A DNA stretch of 64,000 bases, taken from positions 1-64,000 of the forward strand of contig JAJKFH010000801.1 of NCBI GenBank assembly GCA_023333565.1, written 5' to 3'. Position numbers and translations under genes: made by a program. Positions 1 to 11,790 of this stretch are shown in pieces. Origin of the DNA: Puffinus mauretanicus. Lineage: Eukaryota > Chordata > Aves > Procellariiformes > Procellariidae. How positions within the stretch are numbered: the stretch's first letter is position 1; the number at the start of each line of letters is the position of its first letter. A model generated the notes under the pieces. The model ran no database searches and was not told the DNA's origin. It was given only the letters and a program-made list of their open reading frames with translations.

Positions 1-465
1 GTACAAGAAAGACATGGACATACTGGAGAGAGTCCAACAAAGGGCCACAAAGATGTTTTAGGAACTGGATCATCTTTCCTATGAGGAAAGCTGGAGAGAA
101 CTGGCACTGTTCAGCCTGGAGAAGACTCGGGGATCTTATCAATGTAGATAAATACCTGAAGGGAGGGTGTGAAGAAGATGGAGCCAGGCTTTTTTCAGTG
201 GTGCCCAGTGACAGGACCAGAGGCAAAAGGCACAAACTGAAACACAGGAGGCTCTGTCTGAACATCAGGAAACACTATTTTACTGTGAGAGTGACCGAGT
301 ACTGCACAGGTTGCCCAGGGAGGTTGTGGAGTTTCCATCCTTGGAGATATTCAAAAGCCATCTGGACATGGTCCCGGGCAACCAGCTCTAGGTGGCCCTG
401 CTTGAGCAGGAGGAGGTTGAACCAGATAACTTCCAGAGGTCCCTTCCAACATCAACCATTCTGTG
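1..465 (+). mobile_element. CR1 LINE, 3' end fragment (copy A)
   Basis: This is the 3' part of a CR1 non-LTR retrotransposon, cut by the window edge. Read forward it encodes the C-terminal tail of the CR1 polyprotein (YKKDMDILERVQQRATKMF, then LALFSLEK), broken by an in-frame TAG at about 55-60 and by small deletions. It ends with the 3' untranslated segment and a single ATTCTGTG terminal unit at 458-465. It matches 21276-21748 closely over its whole length, but the DNA beyond the 3' ends differs, so both are insertions of one subfamily and not a segmental duplication. No host coding function is expected. The family call is confident; the subfamily name is not. Confidence 0.93.
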
Positions 466-2084
466 AAAAGGGCAAAAGGCAAGAAAAGGGAGGGACCAAA
501 GTGGTTTGGGGAGGAACAACCACTGGAAAATGGAGGGAAGCAGGTAAAGAAAGGGGGGTTTGCTTGTAAGCAGGACCCTGGCCTGGTCAAGGATGCACTT
601 GCTCACTCTACTCAGCCTGTATTCTTATTAAGCTCTATGTATAACTATTTTATCTGAGTGTCTTCTGTTATCTGTGTACAAGTGATATGCTAGTGACCTT
701 CATGCCAGACTACCCGTGGGGTAGGAAAAAGGGTCTAGACCACAGGTATAAAAGGACTTAAACCCAGAGCAGAGAAGGTACTAGTGAGAGAAGCTTTTGC
801 CTGAGCACAAGTCCTTATTTTTGCTGTATGTGGTTTATGTGGGTCCTTATAAAGGTAGTGGCCTCCTGTCTTTGTTAATCCATTTGTTTCCAGCCCTGTC
901 CATACCAAGTGCGTATATGGACATTGGGAGTTTGTGTTCAGCCTGGCTAGACCTGGAGGCAGAGATAAGCAGCTGCCTCTTGCCTCTATGGGGCAGGAAG
1001 GGATGAAACCCCCACAGCTCTTCAGTCCACTGGGTTTTGCCACCCTTAACAATCATCCTTAGCACTCGTGCTCCTCCTTGAGGTAAATAATTATTTGCAC
1101 GGCTATTTTAACCTGAAGTACAGACCACAGTCACTCTACCCAGTCCTGTACACGTAGCCACTCCAACCTTCTCAGAGTCCGATTAATCTGTGCAGATAAA
1201 ATAAAAATTCATTATTCTTTTGCAGGCTGTTGCTAAACTATCATTCAGTTTGTAATCCATTGCCCTCAGCTTGGTTACAGTACATTTTTAACAGTTTCAG
1301 TCTTTACTGTGGAATTCTTCTGCTGCAAAATTTCCATTATTCACTGTTGAGCTTTAATATAGAGAAAGCAAAAGCAAAGCAAACTTACCTTTATCAATTA
1401 AAAAAAAAACTTTTAGGTGTGGGTTAAAGAAAAATTATGTCACGGAGGTAGTGGTTTTTTTTATTGTCACTAGAGCTTACTATCCCTTGTCTTCAAGGGA
1501 TAATATTAGTACCCAAATACATGGCAGAGACTCTGCTTCCCTAAAGAAATGAGAAACCTCTGATCTTGCAGTCCAAGTACCAGGACTTATTTCTTACTTG
1601 CAAAATTAGATTGTCATACCAACACTTCTAGAAAAGCTCATCACTCTCTATCTATTTCTAGTTATTCAGAGTAACAGTACAATTTTTTTTTTTTTTTTTC
1701 ACTAAGTACCTTCAAAATCAGCATGCTCATAATATGAGCAAAGAAATGGGCTCTGGGAAATGATATCTTAGGATTAAGTTGCTCTTTTAAAGTATCAATT
1801 GAGGGAAAATGTTCTAGTAAACATTTACATGTTTTTAGCATATAATTTGACTTCCTCAGTCGTTTACCATTACAGTTAAAATATATTTCCTTGGGCTATT
1901 TTAGTGCAATGGATCTGATTTATACTCTGACTTCAATAATATGTCCACCCTTCCCCGTGGTGTTTCTTGCTATACCTCTTGCTGAAGTGAAAACTCTGTC
2001 TCTATCACTTGGTAACTTCTGCCAAAAATTCCTCCCTGCAGGAAGGACGCAAAGCCAAGGACACAAAGCCCTGCTCTGGTAGAG
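466..2084. other. Unique sequence; possible decayed LTR with TATA-like site near 750
   Basis: No gene is seen. From 466 to about 1075 the DNA is more GC-rich than the surroundings and carries TATAAAAG at 747-754, followed by a purine-rich leader. This resembles the promoter part of a retroviral LTR, but I could not place terminal TG...CA ends or a target duplication. The rest is AT-rich, with an 18-base T run at 1683-1700. Short open frames here have no recognisable protein pattern. Confidence 0.3.
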
Positions 2085-2603
2085 TGCGGTACTTAACCTT
2101 GGCTCAGGCCTCTGAGAAAATTGCTGAGCTGTGAGCGAGAGCTATGAAAAGTCTGCAGGAAGATGAGAGGTGAAGTTGCAGAGAGAGGTCGGACGGCTGA
2201 GATGGGGAACACTAGTAGCTCAAGGATTCAAGAAGAAAATTGCCAATGTGAAAAGGTGTTAAGTGTTTATGGGGAAAAAACAGGGAGGCTAGTGGGGGCT
2301 AGGAGCTGTCAGAGTCTCAGCTCAAGTCCTCGGGGCTGTCCATGTCGATGGAGCTGGTGGAGGATGGCAGCTCAGCAACACCAAGGACCTGCTCAGGAGT
2401 TGCAGAGCTGCAATCTGTCCCCTCCTGACCAGTGCCTGCCTGGCCAGCAAAGAGTCTCTGAGTCCTTGTCCTGAGCAGTGAGCATGCTCAGTCTAATAGC
2501 TCCCTAAATCCCGGCTATCTTTTGTGTGTGTCAAGCAATAAACTATTGTTTTGCTTTGAAGTCGCACATATCCTGCTTGTAGAGTTTCTGTGTACCTGGC
2601 TAA
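2085..2603 (+). mobile_element. Possible decayed LTR end with polyadenylation signal
   Basis: A GC-richer stretch about 500 bp long ends with AATAAA at 2537-2542, a T/G-rich element and then a short segment like a U5 region. Directly after it, TGGTGCCTGAGCAGG (2604-2618) resembles a primer-binding site complementary to a lysine tRNA, with 12 of 15 positions kept and all three differences being transitions. No gag or pol coding sequence follows, and the upstream LTR border is not visible. It could instead be an unrelated 3' end with a polyadenylation signal. Confidence 0.3.
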
Positions 2604-2618
2604 TGGTGCCTGAGCAGG

Positions 2619-5600
2619 CTAACCCAAAAGAGGAATGTTAACAAATGGCAGTCTTTTTTATATACACCAGCTGAAATCAGTTAAGAAGTAGGGAATAGCT
2701 TGAAGACAAAGGATGTTTGGGTTAGAGGCTGGATAACATTGAACTATTTCCGTCACCTGAAATAGATTTATACATTGGGTCAAGAACATGTAGACTGAAC
2801 ATCTCTCAATTGAGATCTTTATCAACTTGTTTCAGCTGCACCTCCAGCAAAAATAAAAAAGTTTTTCCTCCAAACTAAAACATGTTGAGAACATAATAAA
2901 AAGTCTGTCATAATGGCGAAACCAGTAGGTGGTTATTCTCAGTCTTTAACAGGAAAAGGTTCTTTAAGCAGTCCAACAAATTGTGTTGCTTTTTACCAAA
3001 TAGCCCCTCAACAGAATTACCATTCTAGTCTGTGACATACTCTGCATGCAAGCAGAGGCAGAATAAAGACAGAGTTTGCAGCTGTTTTTGCAGCTCGTGT
3101 CCTAAATTAATTCCTCAGACCTGGACCACACCATTCATGAGAGTCCAGAAGCCTATGCTTATATGGGCAGGTGAAGATGGCCTTGTGATTGCTCTGTAGA
3201 GAGGACTTGCCGACTGTGAAGGCAAATACCTTGCAGAAGTAGTCATCCCAGATCTCCTGTGTCTAAGCATACCTAAAAGGTAGTGACTACCAGGTGTCTG
3301 GAGACATCTCGTTTTTCAGGGATACTGGGAGTGTCACGAAACTCTCAGGGCTAGAGGTAAATGACTAAGCTGCTGACTGGGTCCTGGCCCACAGCTGAGC
3401 TAACCAGGCAGGAGGTGGGAAACTACTGGATAGGGCATGAGAAACTGCTGAACGTGTCAAAGTAGTGTGACAAGGCAACGAAAATGTCCAACAGAGCTGT
3501 GAGAGGTGATTGGATTTTCACAGCCACATAAAGGACAGTTATGTGAGAGATGGCCAAGCTTCATAGATAACTGGAAGAGAGCAACTGAGGGCATTTTGGC
3601 GAGTGCAGTCTCGCAAGGCCAACAGCACCTAGAGGACTGCATCAGTAACACTAGGTAAAGTCATGATTATCTTAACATTGGTACCAGAAATGCCAAATTT
3701 CTGTATAGACCTAGCAAAACAGGGAGCAAAGAGAAAAAAGTAATTAGGGGATGGGAAAGGGGAGGCACAAGGGTATAATCTATTCCATTTCCATCAGCTT
3801 ATCCCAAAAGCTTTTCTAAACACGCTATCTGTCTTGTCTGGAAGACCAGGAGAAAGAAGTGAAAAACGTTTTCACTGCTTCTGCATAGTGAAAAGCTGGA
3901 CAGAAGAAAGAAATGTCTTCGTGCTTCCTACCCTTTCTCTGTGATTGACTGGGAGGTTCAGGAAAAGGAGTATATGTGAGAATGGGTTAACTGGAGCAAT
4001 GAATATACTAGTCGGAATAAAAAACTTCTCACATACCTGTCAACAAGCAGAAAAACATGCACTTTGTTTAAGGTGCCCACAGAAGCCAGTGCATTGCATA
4101 AACAGCTTTCAAGAACATTACTGCTGGAAAACCTCGGTATTTACTGTGATATCTGCCTATTCATGCTGCTGCTTGACAAACTGCTAATCTGCAAGCGACA
4201 GAGTTACGGGGCAAGCAATATGCCAACCCCAATGTTTTCACGGCTTTTTTGAAAGGTTTACAGTTTGGCAGGTATAGAAAATGTGGTACAGCATAATGCT
4301 TAGTTTTAAGAGAACTGAATGGAGACTATAAAAATAGTAGTATTTTATGATGCTCTGCTGTTTTCCTGAGAAGAGGCATGTCAATTATAAAATGGGAGGC
4401 AGGGAGATTGGATTGAATGCCTTCGAAAAGAAAAAGCATCGAGAAAAATCTTTCTGAATCTGAGGGCTGTAAAAATAGCTCAGGCAAATGGCACCTTTCT
4501 TATGTTTGTCAGAAATAAATATTTTGCCCCTTTGCGCTCATGCATGACTCATGCAAGACCTCTTTACTCAAGCATGTGCACACCTTGTCACGCAGGCTGC
4601 TGAAGACAGACGCACCGTAGCACACGTTTCAGGAAAAGTCAGCTCATAGCTGCTTCTGGTCCAGGTCCACACAGCATTTTGTCCTCACCTTGCCAGGCGT
4701 ATGTCATGTCTTGACACTGCTACAGGAGATGCTCTGTTCAGACCCTGTCCTTATTTGTGATGAAAAATTGCTGAATGATACCTCAGCAAAGACCCTGCGC
4801 AAAGCTGAGCAGAAACACGTCTCAGGAAAAGTCAGCTGAGCAAACTCAGTCTGGAAGAAGAAATGGGATCAGATCTTTTAATCTAAATTCTGAAATTCCC
4901 CAGTGCATTTATGTAGTTTTCACAAAGTACTTCACCTTCACTGGTGAGTATGTGACAGGCAATAAAGATCTCTTATTGCTCTTAGTGTTTCTTTCTTCCT
5001 CATTCCTATGTGCATTCCAGATGTACTCCCAGGGCTGTTGCTCATAGCGGTGTGATCTCCTTTGCTGAATATGGCATTCAGGACTCCAGATTCTATTCTT
5101 GTCCCTAGAAAGCAGGTGAATGCATGCCACTGATTAGAGAAAAGGAAAATATTTCAGGACCCCTTGTTCTTGCTAATTCGTGGGCAGATTCATAACACAT
5201 AGAACGAGATATGTAAGTTTTTCTGCTCTTTTTATTTCTTTTCTGGTTTTATCTTTTTTTTCTGCTGCTACAGCACTGGTTTGGTGATGAATATTTAAAG
5301 TTCTTTTTTTATTTTCTACTGGAAAACTTTAAGATCTGTTTAAACCCCATGCTTTTAACTGGCATATTCCTTGTCTACCAATACATTCCACTATCATGCC
5401 AAGAGGGCTCCTAATGTTTTCTGTTGGTGTCTTGTGCCTTCACTGTGCTTGATACTATAATCAAGCAGAAGAAATCTTTAGCTATGTATGGATTCTAAGA
5501 AACACCCTAACTTCCTTTTTTCTCAGAGAAAATGATATATCTGATCCAAAACACTAGCTTTACCAGGAGGAAAGGTCATTCATCAGATGCAATTTAGTTC

Positions 5601-5779
5601 CTCTTTCACCTTTTTCCGCCTAAGCTCTCTTGTAACATGTTTCCCCAGTTTCCACCCACGAAGGATTACTGCTGGTTTGGCTGTGCTAACTGAGAACACA
5701 GCATTGCACATCACACCTCACCGCCAATCTGCTACAATGCCTTGAATGTCTGGAAGGGAGTGGATGAAGGGAAATGGCA
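2619..5779. other. AT-rich unique intergenic or intronic DNA
   Basis: I see no gene. The only structure noticed is a short direct repeat of about 24 bp (core TCAGGAAAAGTCAGCT) near 4622-4648 and again near 4814-4840. Short open frames around 3945-4250 and 4775-5047 show no family pattern, no coding-like composition and no convincing splice sites. Confidence 0.4.
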
Positions 5780-5990
5780 GGTATAATTTGTCTGGACTTT
5801 CAGAAAGACTGCAGCAAAGTCCTTCAGAGAAGGCTGTTATGGGAACTAACTACTCCTGAGGTGAAAGGTAAAGGTCTGCCATGGATTAGAAACTAGCTAA
5901 GAGAGGTAGAAAACAAAGAGTGGAAATAAACGGTCAATTTTCAGGCTGGCAAAAGGTTAACGCTGAGGTTCAGTAAGTCTTGGAGAGACT
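5780..5990 (+). mobile_element. Ancient CR1-like LINE fragment (reverse transcriptase region)
   Basis: The translated pieces, with several stops and frame changes, follow the CR1 reverse-transcriptase segment between the DFxKAFD and SGVPQGS blocks. A stretch reading roughly KQRVEINGQFSGWQ aligns with the family's KQRVVVNG...SWxxV pattern. It is far more degraded than the avian CR1 copies elsewhere in the window and looks closer to an old amniote CR1 branch. The identification rests on pattern recognition of the protein, so borders are approximate. Confidence 0.6.
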
Positions 5991-8900
5991 TCAAGGACAA
6001 CAGTTACTGAACATGTAATTTACCAACAAACTGAAATAAGCAGGAGAGATTCTAATATAGATGGCATTTAGTGAGTAGCCTTTTCCATACAGACTTGGAG
6101 TTATAGGTCAAGACCCCAATTTCCCTCCTCTCTGCTCCAAGGTTTGTAGGCAACAGACATATCATTTCAAGCTCCCAAGCGATCTATTGTCATTTGAGCT
6201 TTTGGGAATACTTGAGGAAAGAGCAAAGACATAGCAAGTTTCCAACCTCTTGAGCAGCAAACTTTAAATGAAGTCCAGAGGGACTCTTACCTTTTATTAC
6301 ATAGAATTCATTCAGCTGTACTCACAGCATATGACCCTTAAGTAAGCGAGCCCTCTGAAGCTAATGTAATAGGACTTCGGAAGAAGGAGAAATGAGAAAA
6401 ACTACCTGAAAAAAGTAAAGTATCTCAGCAACACACCGTAGAAAATAATCAAGGACCAGACTTGTACGTGCATTTTCTTAATCCTAAATTACAAACATCA
6501 ATATCTCTCTTTCCCAAAAAAAGTTTTCATTCTTTGCAACATGGTGATAAAAGATTTAATTTATGATGGTGGCTAGTTTAGTCCAATGCAACTACATTTG
6601 AGATAGGTGCAAATTAAACCGTAATTAATGAATATTATTATTTTTCTGTAATGCATTCAGTGACAAGACCATGGATAAGAATCTCATTGCAGAACAGTAT
6701 GTACAACTGCTGGAAATCCTGAACAAATGAGTAAACCTATTTTAGCTGCGTATTTTTCAGAATGAAAACAGGGTGCTCTGTTCTGTACCCTTTTCAAGCA
6801 GTTTCATGGTAAAGTATTATCTATGAATGCATTCGTAGATACTCTTGGAAAAAGGAGTAGACAGAGAATAAATGAGCTGCCAAGATTGTATCATGACAAT
6901 TCTCTAGAGAAATATTTTTGCCCTAAGACTGATTCCCATAACAAAAGTCAAAGCACGCTCCATCTCATGAAAAACTCTGGTTGTCATAGGCTACGTATAG
7001 AGTAATGGAGCACCTGAGCAAGATAAGGTCAAATACCTATGTACTTTCTGTGAGGCATGCAAGTATGAGAGAAAAATGTGTCAAATTTCAAGGTTAACAT
7101 ATTGCATATTTTCTTACTATGGAAAGAAAGAAAAAACATAATAGAATTGCAGATAGCATGGCTGATATCTCTCTATCTGTATGATTTTTGTGGAACAAGG
7201 GTCAGTTTTAGAACCCAATTTTTCTCTTACTGAGATGAAGGAGAGCTTTTGTACTTCATTTTATTGTAAAGTGGTAATGTAATTCATTTTAGTGCAACTG
7301 TCAGGATCAACAGGATCAGAGAAACAGCAAGTTAAAACTCGTCTGGAAATCAATGTGTGCAAATCCTACACTGAACAAATTGAACATAAAAAAGTGAAAG
7401 AGTTCTCTGGAAAATCATTAGATATCAATATGGCATTTTTAAAGGGGCAAATATTACCCAGTTGTATTTGTATGGCAAGTGGACACTGGCCTGCTCCTAA
7501 ACATGTTGAAAATTCAAACCCCGACATTGTTAAACATTGTGAAAAGTCTTATACATTATTAAAGGTGAAATTGGAAAACTGAAATATTTTGGGTCAAAAC
7601 TTCACCTAATAAGTAGCATTATGCTGACATATAGCAGCTCAGGATTTGGACACTGGCCAAGGCAGGGCACTGCCAGCACCAAATAAAATTGGTCTTTTTT
7701 TCCTGAAGTACTTGCGTGTTTAGATTCCTTCTTTCCCTTTTCCCATGGATTGAGAATTGCCCAATTTTTTTCTTTTCAGTTAAGAAAAAGAAAGTTTAAC
7801 AATTTGTAAAATGTAGGGAGTGCAAAACACTTACCACCATGGCTCTGGCAGATCATCCCATCATGTATCTGGCTTGCGGGATGGAGCTATGAGAAAAGAG
7901 TGTTTTTCCACTTTCATGGAAGAATCAAACTAAAAAGAGTGGCAGTTTTTAAAAACATGCTTCTGAATATGATACCTCAGCAGTTCTTCAATGAACAGAA
8001 ATGGGTGTATAGATGCATTGATTTTTAATGCAAAAATACTAGTTTATCCTGACTAAGTACACACCTGCCCTCTGTACTTAAATTGCATCTCATTAATCTC
8101 TTCCTTTCATTCAAAATACAAACAACATAGTATTTTAATGTACAGGGTTTGTCATATCTGTTTAACAAGTTTTTTATAATTTTCTCAAGAATAAATATGC
8201 CATGACTTTTGTTTCTGAGATAGATATATTAGCCTAACAATTTTCCCTTATTTTTCCTTTTATTTTTATAGTTTCACTGGAAGAGAAACACCCCTGAGGT
8301 AAATATAATTCTGCTATATTCCTAATACTAGTAAAGGATTTCATTGCTTCTAAACTCATTAAGTTAGTGCTTATTAAACTATGCAGGTTGCTCATTATGT
8401 CATGGAAAATAACATTCTTATTTTATTACTAGTTCCATTTCTATGGTTAGCTCATAGTAGACCTAATTACATTGAATATTGGGATACATTTTTTTGTCTC
8501 AGCCTGCATTTTCATCTGACTCTGCTTGATACTTATTATTTTCAGCTTATTGTATACTATGTCACAAGTAAAAGGAGTCACAACAGCTTGAAGTGATAGA
8601 CTATTCTAAAATCAGACAGCGTTAGTGGGTTTTGTACTTACCTAAATTTTTGATTGTCATAGCAGAATTTTTTTGCTTTGAATTAGAAGAACCCATATTG
8701 TGAAAATATTTTTGGAGCAGCTTAGCATTACGTGAAAAACATGCAAAACCCAACCAAGCAAAGACTTTAAAAGATTTTGTGTTTTGCCTGAAAAGCTATA
8801 GAATCATTGACAATTTATACAGCTCCCTCTTCTGAAGTATTCAGAGATGGTTTTTCAGTTTTTATTCTGTAGCTTTTGTTATATTCTTAAAAATGTGGGT

Positions 8901-9850
8901 TTTTATCCTTATGCTAAGGCAAACATCAAATAAGGAAAGATCTTGCTTGAAATCAAGAAAAATCATGGCATTGGGGCCCTGACCTAGATATCTAATAATC
9001 ATTAAATATCTTCTCTGAATAATAGATCTCATTTTACTATCAGTACATTGATGCATCAGAGAGAAGATTAGATAAAAGTGAACACAAGAGTGATGAAGGA
9101 TAAGTAAAACACTTCATAGCGCTTATAGATTATGCTTTGGCATAATCTTTGGACTTTATGCCTCCTTCACAGCTGTGAAATTCCAAGAAATTATCTTTTT
9201 TTCCTGTTACTTTTTCTTGACTGCCAGGCCCCTCTGCATGTCACTTAGTGCTTCTTTTTTTTTTCTTTCTTTTATCATACTCACTCAAAGAGCAATATGG
9301 ATATTATTTCCTCATGGAGAATCCTCTGGAGAGCAGTGGACTTTACCGAGCTGTGCCGTCTACAAGTATCTGGTAAGAGAAAAACTCTTGGGCAGCTCTT
9401 GCAATCTAAATAGGTAAGAGAGAAATGGGATGAAAAATTTAAACAGCATGGTGAAGTAACTAGACCAGATACTGAAAAAGCTTGTGGTAGTGCAACTCTA
9501 AATAACAAGGTGTGGAAAAGGTAAGTCTTTGTTGGCCTACAGTCAACTGCACTGTTTCTGGAAACACGAGTGCCATCCCTTTGTTAAGATGTTGTTCAGA
9601 TATTCTCCCAAAACTGCCAGTCGAGGTGAAGCCTTTTAGAGCAAAACTAATCATTGCTGTATTTTCTTCTGGACAGTTATACTGCGCATCAATATATTAG
9701 CTTTCTGGGTCAATGTAAGCTTACGGACACTGAGGGTTTTCGGTGACATCAACACACTCTTTATGTCAGCGGTGCTCCAATTTCTTCAGATTTATTTGTT
9801 ACTTTGCTACACATATACTGTATCTAGGACCTATGAATGCGAATAGCCCA
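5991..9850. other. AT-rich unique DNA with a microexon-like site and a short hairpin
   Basis: No gene is recognised. The open frames at 6823-7005 and 7292-7582 have low-complexity composition and match nothing I know. Two splice-like configurations stand out: one around 8234-8304 (listed separately) and one around 9291-9372. A perfect 9-bp stem with a 4-base loop lies at 9127-9148. The rest is A/T-rich with homopolymer runs. Confidence 0.4.
8272..8298 (+). other. Candidate 27-nt microexon
   Basis: All the parts of a small cassette exon are in place. There is a CTAAC branch-point-like motif at 8234-8238, then a long T-rich tract, then an AG at 8270-8271. A 27-base segment follows, then a GTAAAT donor beginning at 8299. 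The segment keeps the frame (nine codons) and reads FHWKRNTPE in one phase without stops. I do not recognise the peptide, and chance matches to splice signals are common in AT-rich DNA, so this is only a candidate. Confidence 0.2.
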
Positions 9851-9896
9851 CAGCTATATGGGCAGCAACCAGGAAGGGCCATCTGGCCTGTATTCC
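9851..9896 (-). mobile_element. Ancient CR1-like 3' tail
   Basis: The sequence around GGGCCATCTGGCCTGTATTCC, with the preceding TATATGGGCAGCAACCAGG, follows the reverse complement of the conserved 3' end of old amniote CR1 elements (the segment around 'GGGCTAGATGGACC'). Only about 45 bp can be aligned, so this is a tail remnant and not an active element. Borders are uncertain. Confidence 0.45.
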
Positions 9897-11019
9897 AAAT
9901 GCAGCATTTCTATATTGCCCCAGTTGGGGAAATGCCATTTCCTATGTAAATAGGTGGTCCGTGCTGAGATCACTTTCGTGAATTCCCTTCAGCATTGCAG
10001 TTTGTATGTCCATGCCATGTGCATAAATGAGACAAAAACAGTTATTCTGATCTAATCTTTTTGGAAACTGAGGGGCTTTTCTCACATTATAATTGTGCAC
10101 TGAGCAATCTGAAGACACAGTTCAATTTACTCAAGCTAAACCAATAAATACCAATATCATTATCGGTGGTGTTATTTTTTTGCTTTTTTTTTTGTCACCA
10201 ATGATGTGCTACAATTTGCTTTGAGTATGCTTGTCATTGACTTCAGATGAATCTCTAAGTTTGTAAGGGAATAAAGATTTTCATCAGATGAATAGAAGTT
10301 ATCAGCACAGATGAAACTTAGGCATTTTAACATGCCTTTTCACACACATAACCAGTGCAAGTGAATATTCATCAGCATCAGTTCATCTAACTCCAATCAC
10401 AACTCATTTTAGACTCTGAGGAACTGGTAATTTTTGCCTTTGTTATGAAGAAAGAGCAATCACATTAGAGAGCTTTCTCGTTCTCCTAGTAATGAGTTTA
10501 ATTTGACATTTAGGAAAGTGTTTTTGTGTCTCACGTAACAAGGTTGTTTGTACATTTTTTAATGGAAGCTGCACAAAGGTATACAGCACAAGTAGCTAGG
10601 TCTTTATTTTTTTCTTTAAGCTGAATGTGAGTTAAATGTTAAATTACAGTAATTGTGAGCTGTTTTAGTATTGCCTATTATGTACTAGGCTTCATTTCAG
10701 AGGTGGCTTTCCCTTAACTGAATGGGAATTCAGAAGCTGTTACACTACGCTATTCTAGAAGGCCAGAGTATTTAGGGATTACTGAGTTTCACAGTCAAAA
10801 TTTCAGTGGCTATTTGCTGGAAATCAAATCAAGAACACCTTTAGAAATATACGACTTTGTTCTTGGAGACTGGGTACTTACGGGCTTCAGCTCCTTACTC
10901 TCTCAACTCCTCTGATTTAATCATGTAGAGAGTTGCAGTGGTCCTCTACCTGTGGAAGATGGGTCTCTCAATATCACTTTTCAAGCGTGCATCTCATAAC
11001 ATTATGGAGAAAAGGACTG
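9897..11019. other. AT-rich unique DNA
   Basis: Nothing beyond homopolymer-rich unique sequence is seen. The open frame at 10933-11244 overlaps the SINE-like fragment that follows and is not considered a gene. Confidence 0.4.
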
Positions 11020-11115
11020 TGTCATTATTTTCAGTTTACTTTTGGGGAAACTAAGGCATGGGAGAACAAGATGATCTGCCCATCTCATGGGCAAAGCAGA
11101 GCAAGAGACAGGACC
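11020..11115 (-). mobile_element. MIR/CORE-type SINE remnant
   Basis: In the given strand this reads like the reverse complement of a MIR-family SINE. A GGGGAAACTAAGGCA block is followed at the expected distance by a 'TGATCTGCCCATCTCATGGGCA' type block (given loosely) and then GCAGAGCAAGAGACAGGACC. The order and spacing match the family's tail and core regions. Divergence is high, as expected for an element inactive since early amniotes. Confidence 0.55.
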
Positions 11116-11609
11116 AACGTGGGATGGTTTCCCACAGTGGCCTGCCCACGTGAGCTTCAGTCCTGCCGTGATTGGGGAAAGGGAGCTGTTTCCACACTCG
11201 TCGTTAAAGCTGAGAGAAAATCTTTAAAGGGAACGAAAAGTTAAAGGTAATAAATCTTTTAAAAATGTTTTAAATACTCATGGGTTGAACTGAAGTAGAA
11301 ACACTTGAACCAAAATCTCACTTATCTTCATGAGGATGAAAGTTGTGAGTAGCCAGCGTGATTCTGCTGGTGAATTTAGACATGGTAACACTGCATAAGA
11401 CAAATTAAGATCTAGCTAATATTATTACTTTGTGTAATAATTTCTGAACTTTTAAAAAATCTGTATATTTATGAAAAAGATATTTGTGGTCACACAGCAA
11501 TATGGAAAGCAGACATATAGATCTGGTGGTAAAGTTGTGTTATATATTTAACTCATTTAAGTCTTATCTTAAGAAAATGCAAGCTACTGTATCTACTGAT
11601 TATATTTTA
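11116..11609. other. Unique sequence
   Basis: AT-rich unique DNA. No gene, repeat or signal could be supported. Confidence 0.4.
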
Positions 11610-11790
11610 GAAAGGCAATGATTTACAATTTCATCAAGGACCCTGACATAAACACTAGGAGTGCACTGATGAAATATGTGGATGACAAAAGAAGAGGCAT
11701 TGTCACTATAGGGTAACACAGAGAAAGAACTGGATGAGCTCAAAAACTGGAATGAAGTGAAATTCAGTAGGAAAAAATACTATGCTGCAT
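11610..11790 (+). mobile_element. Ancient CR1-like LINE fragment with YVDD motif
   Basis: A frame starting near 11620 reads MIYNFIKDPDINTRSALMK, followed by YVDDK. This aligns with the CR1/L3 reverse-transcriptase segment 'FNIFINDL...KFADDTK', including the catalytic Y/F-x-D-D pair. Downstream, after a frame change, ELDELKNW...KFS follows the family's 'LQRDLDRL..W...MRFN' region. Similarity fades after about 11790. It probably belongs to the same old layer as 5780-5990 and 24145-24480, and its motif order is downstream of the former. It is inactive. Confidence 0.65.
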
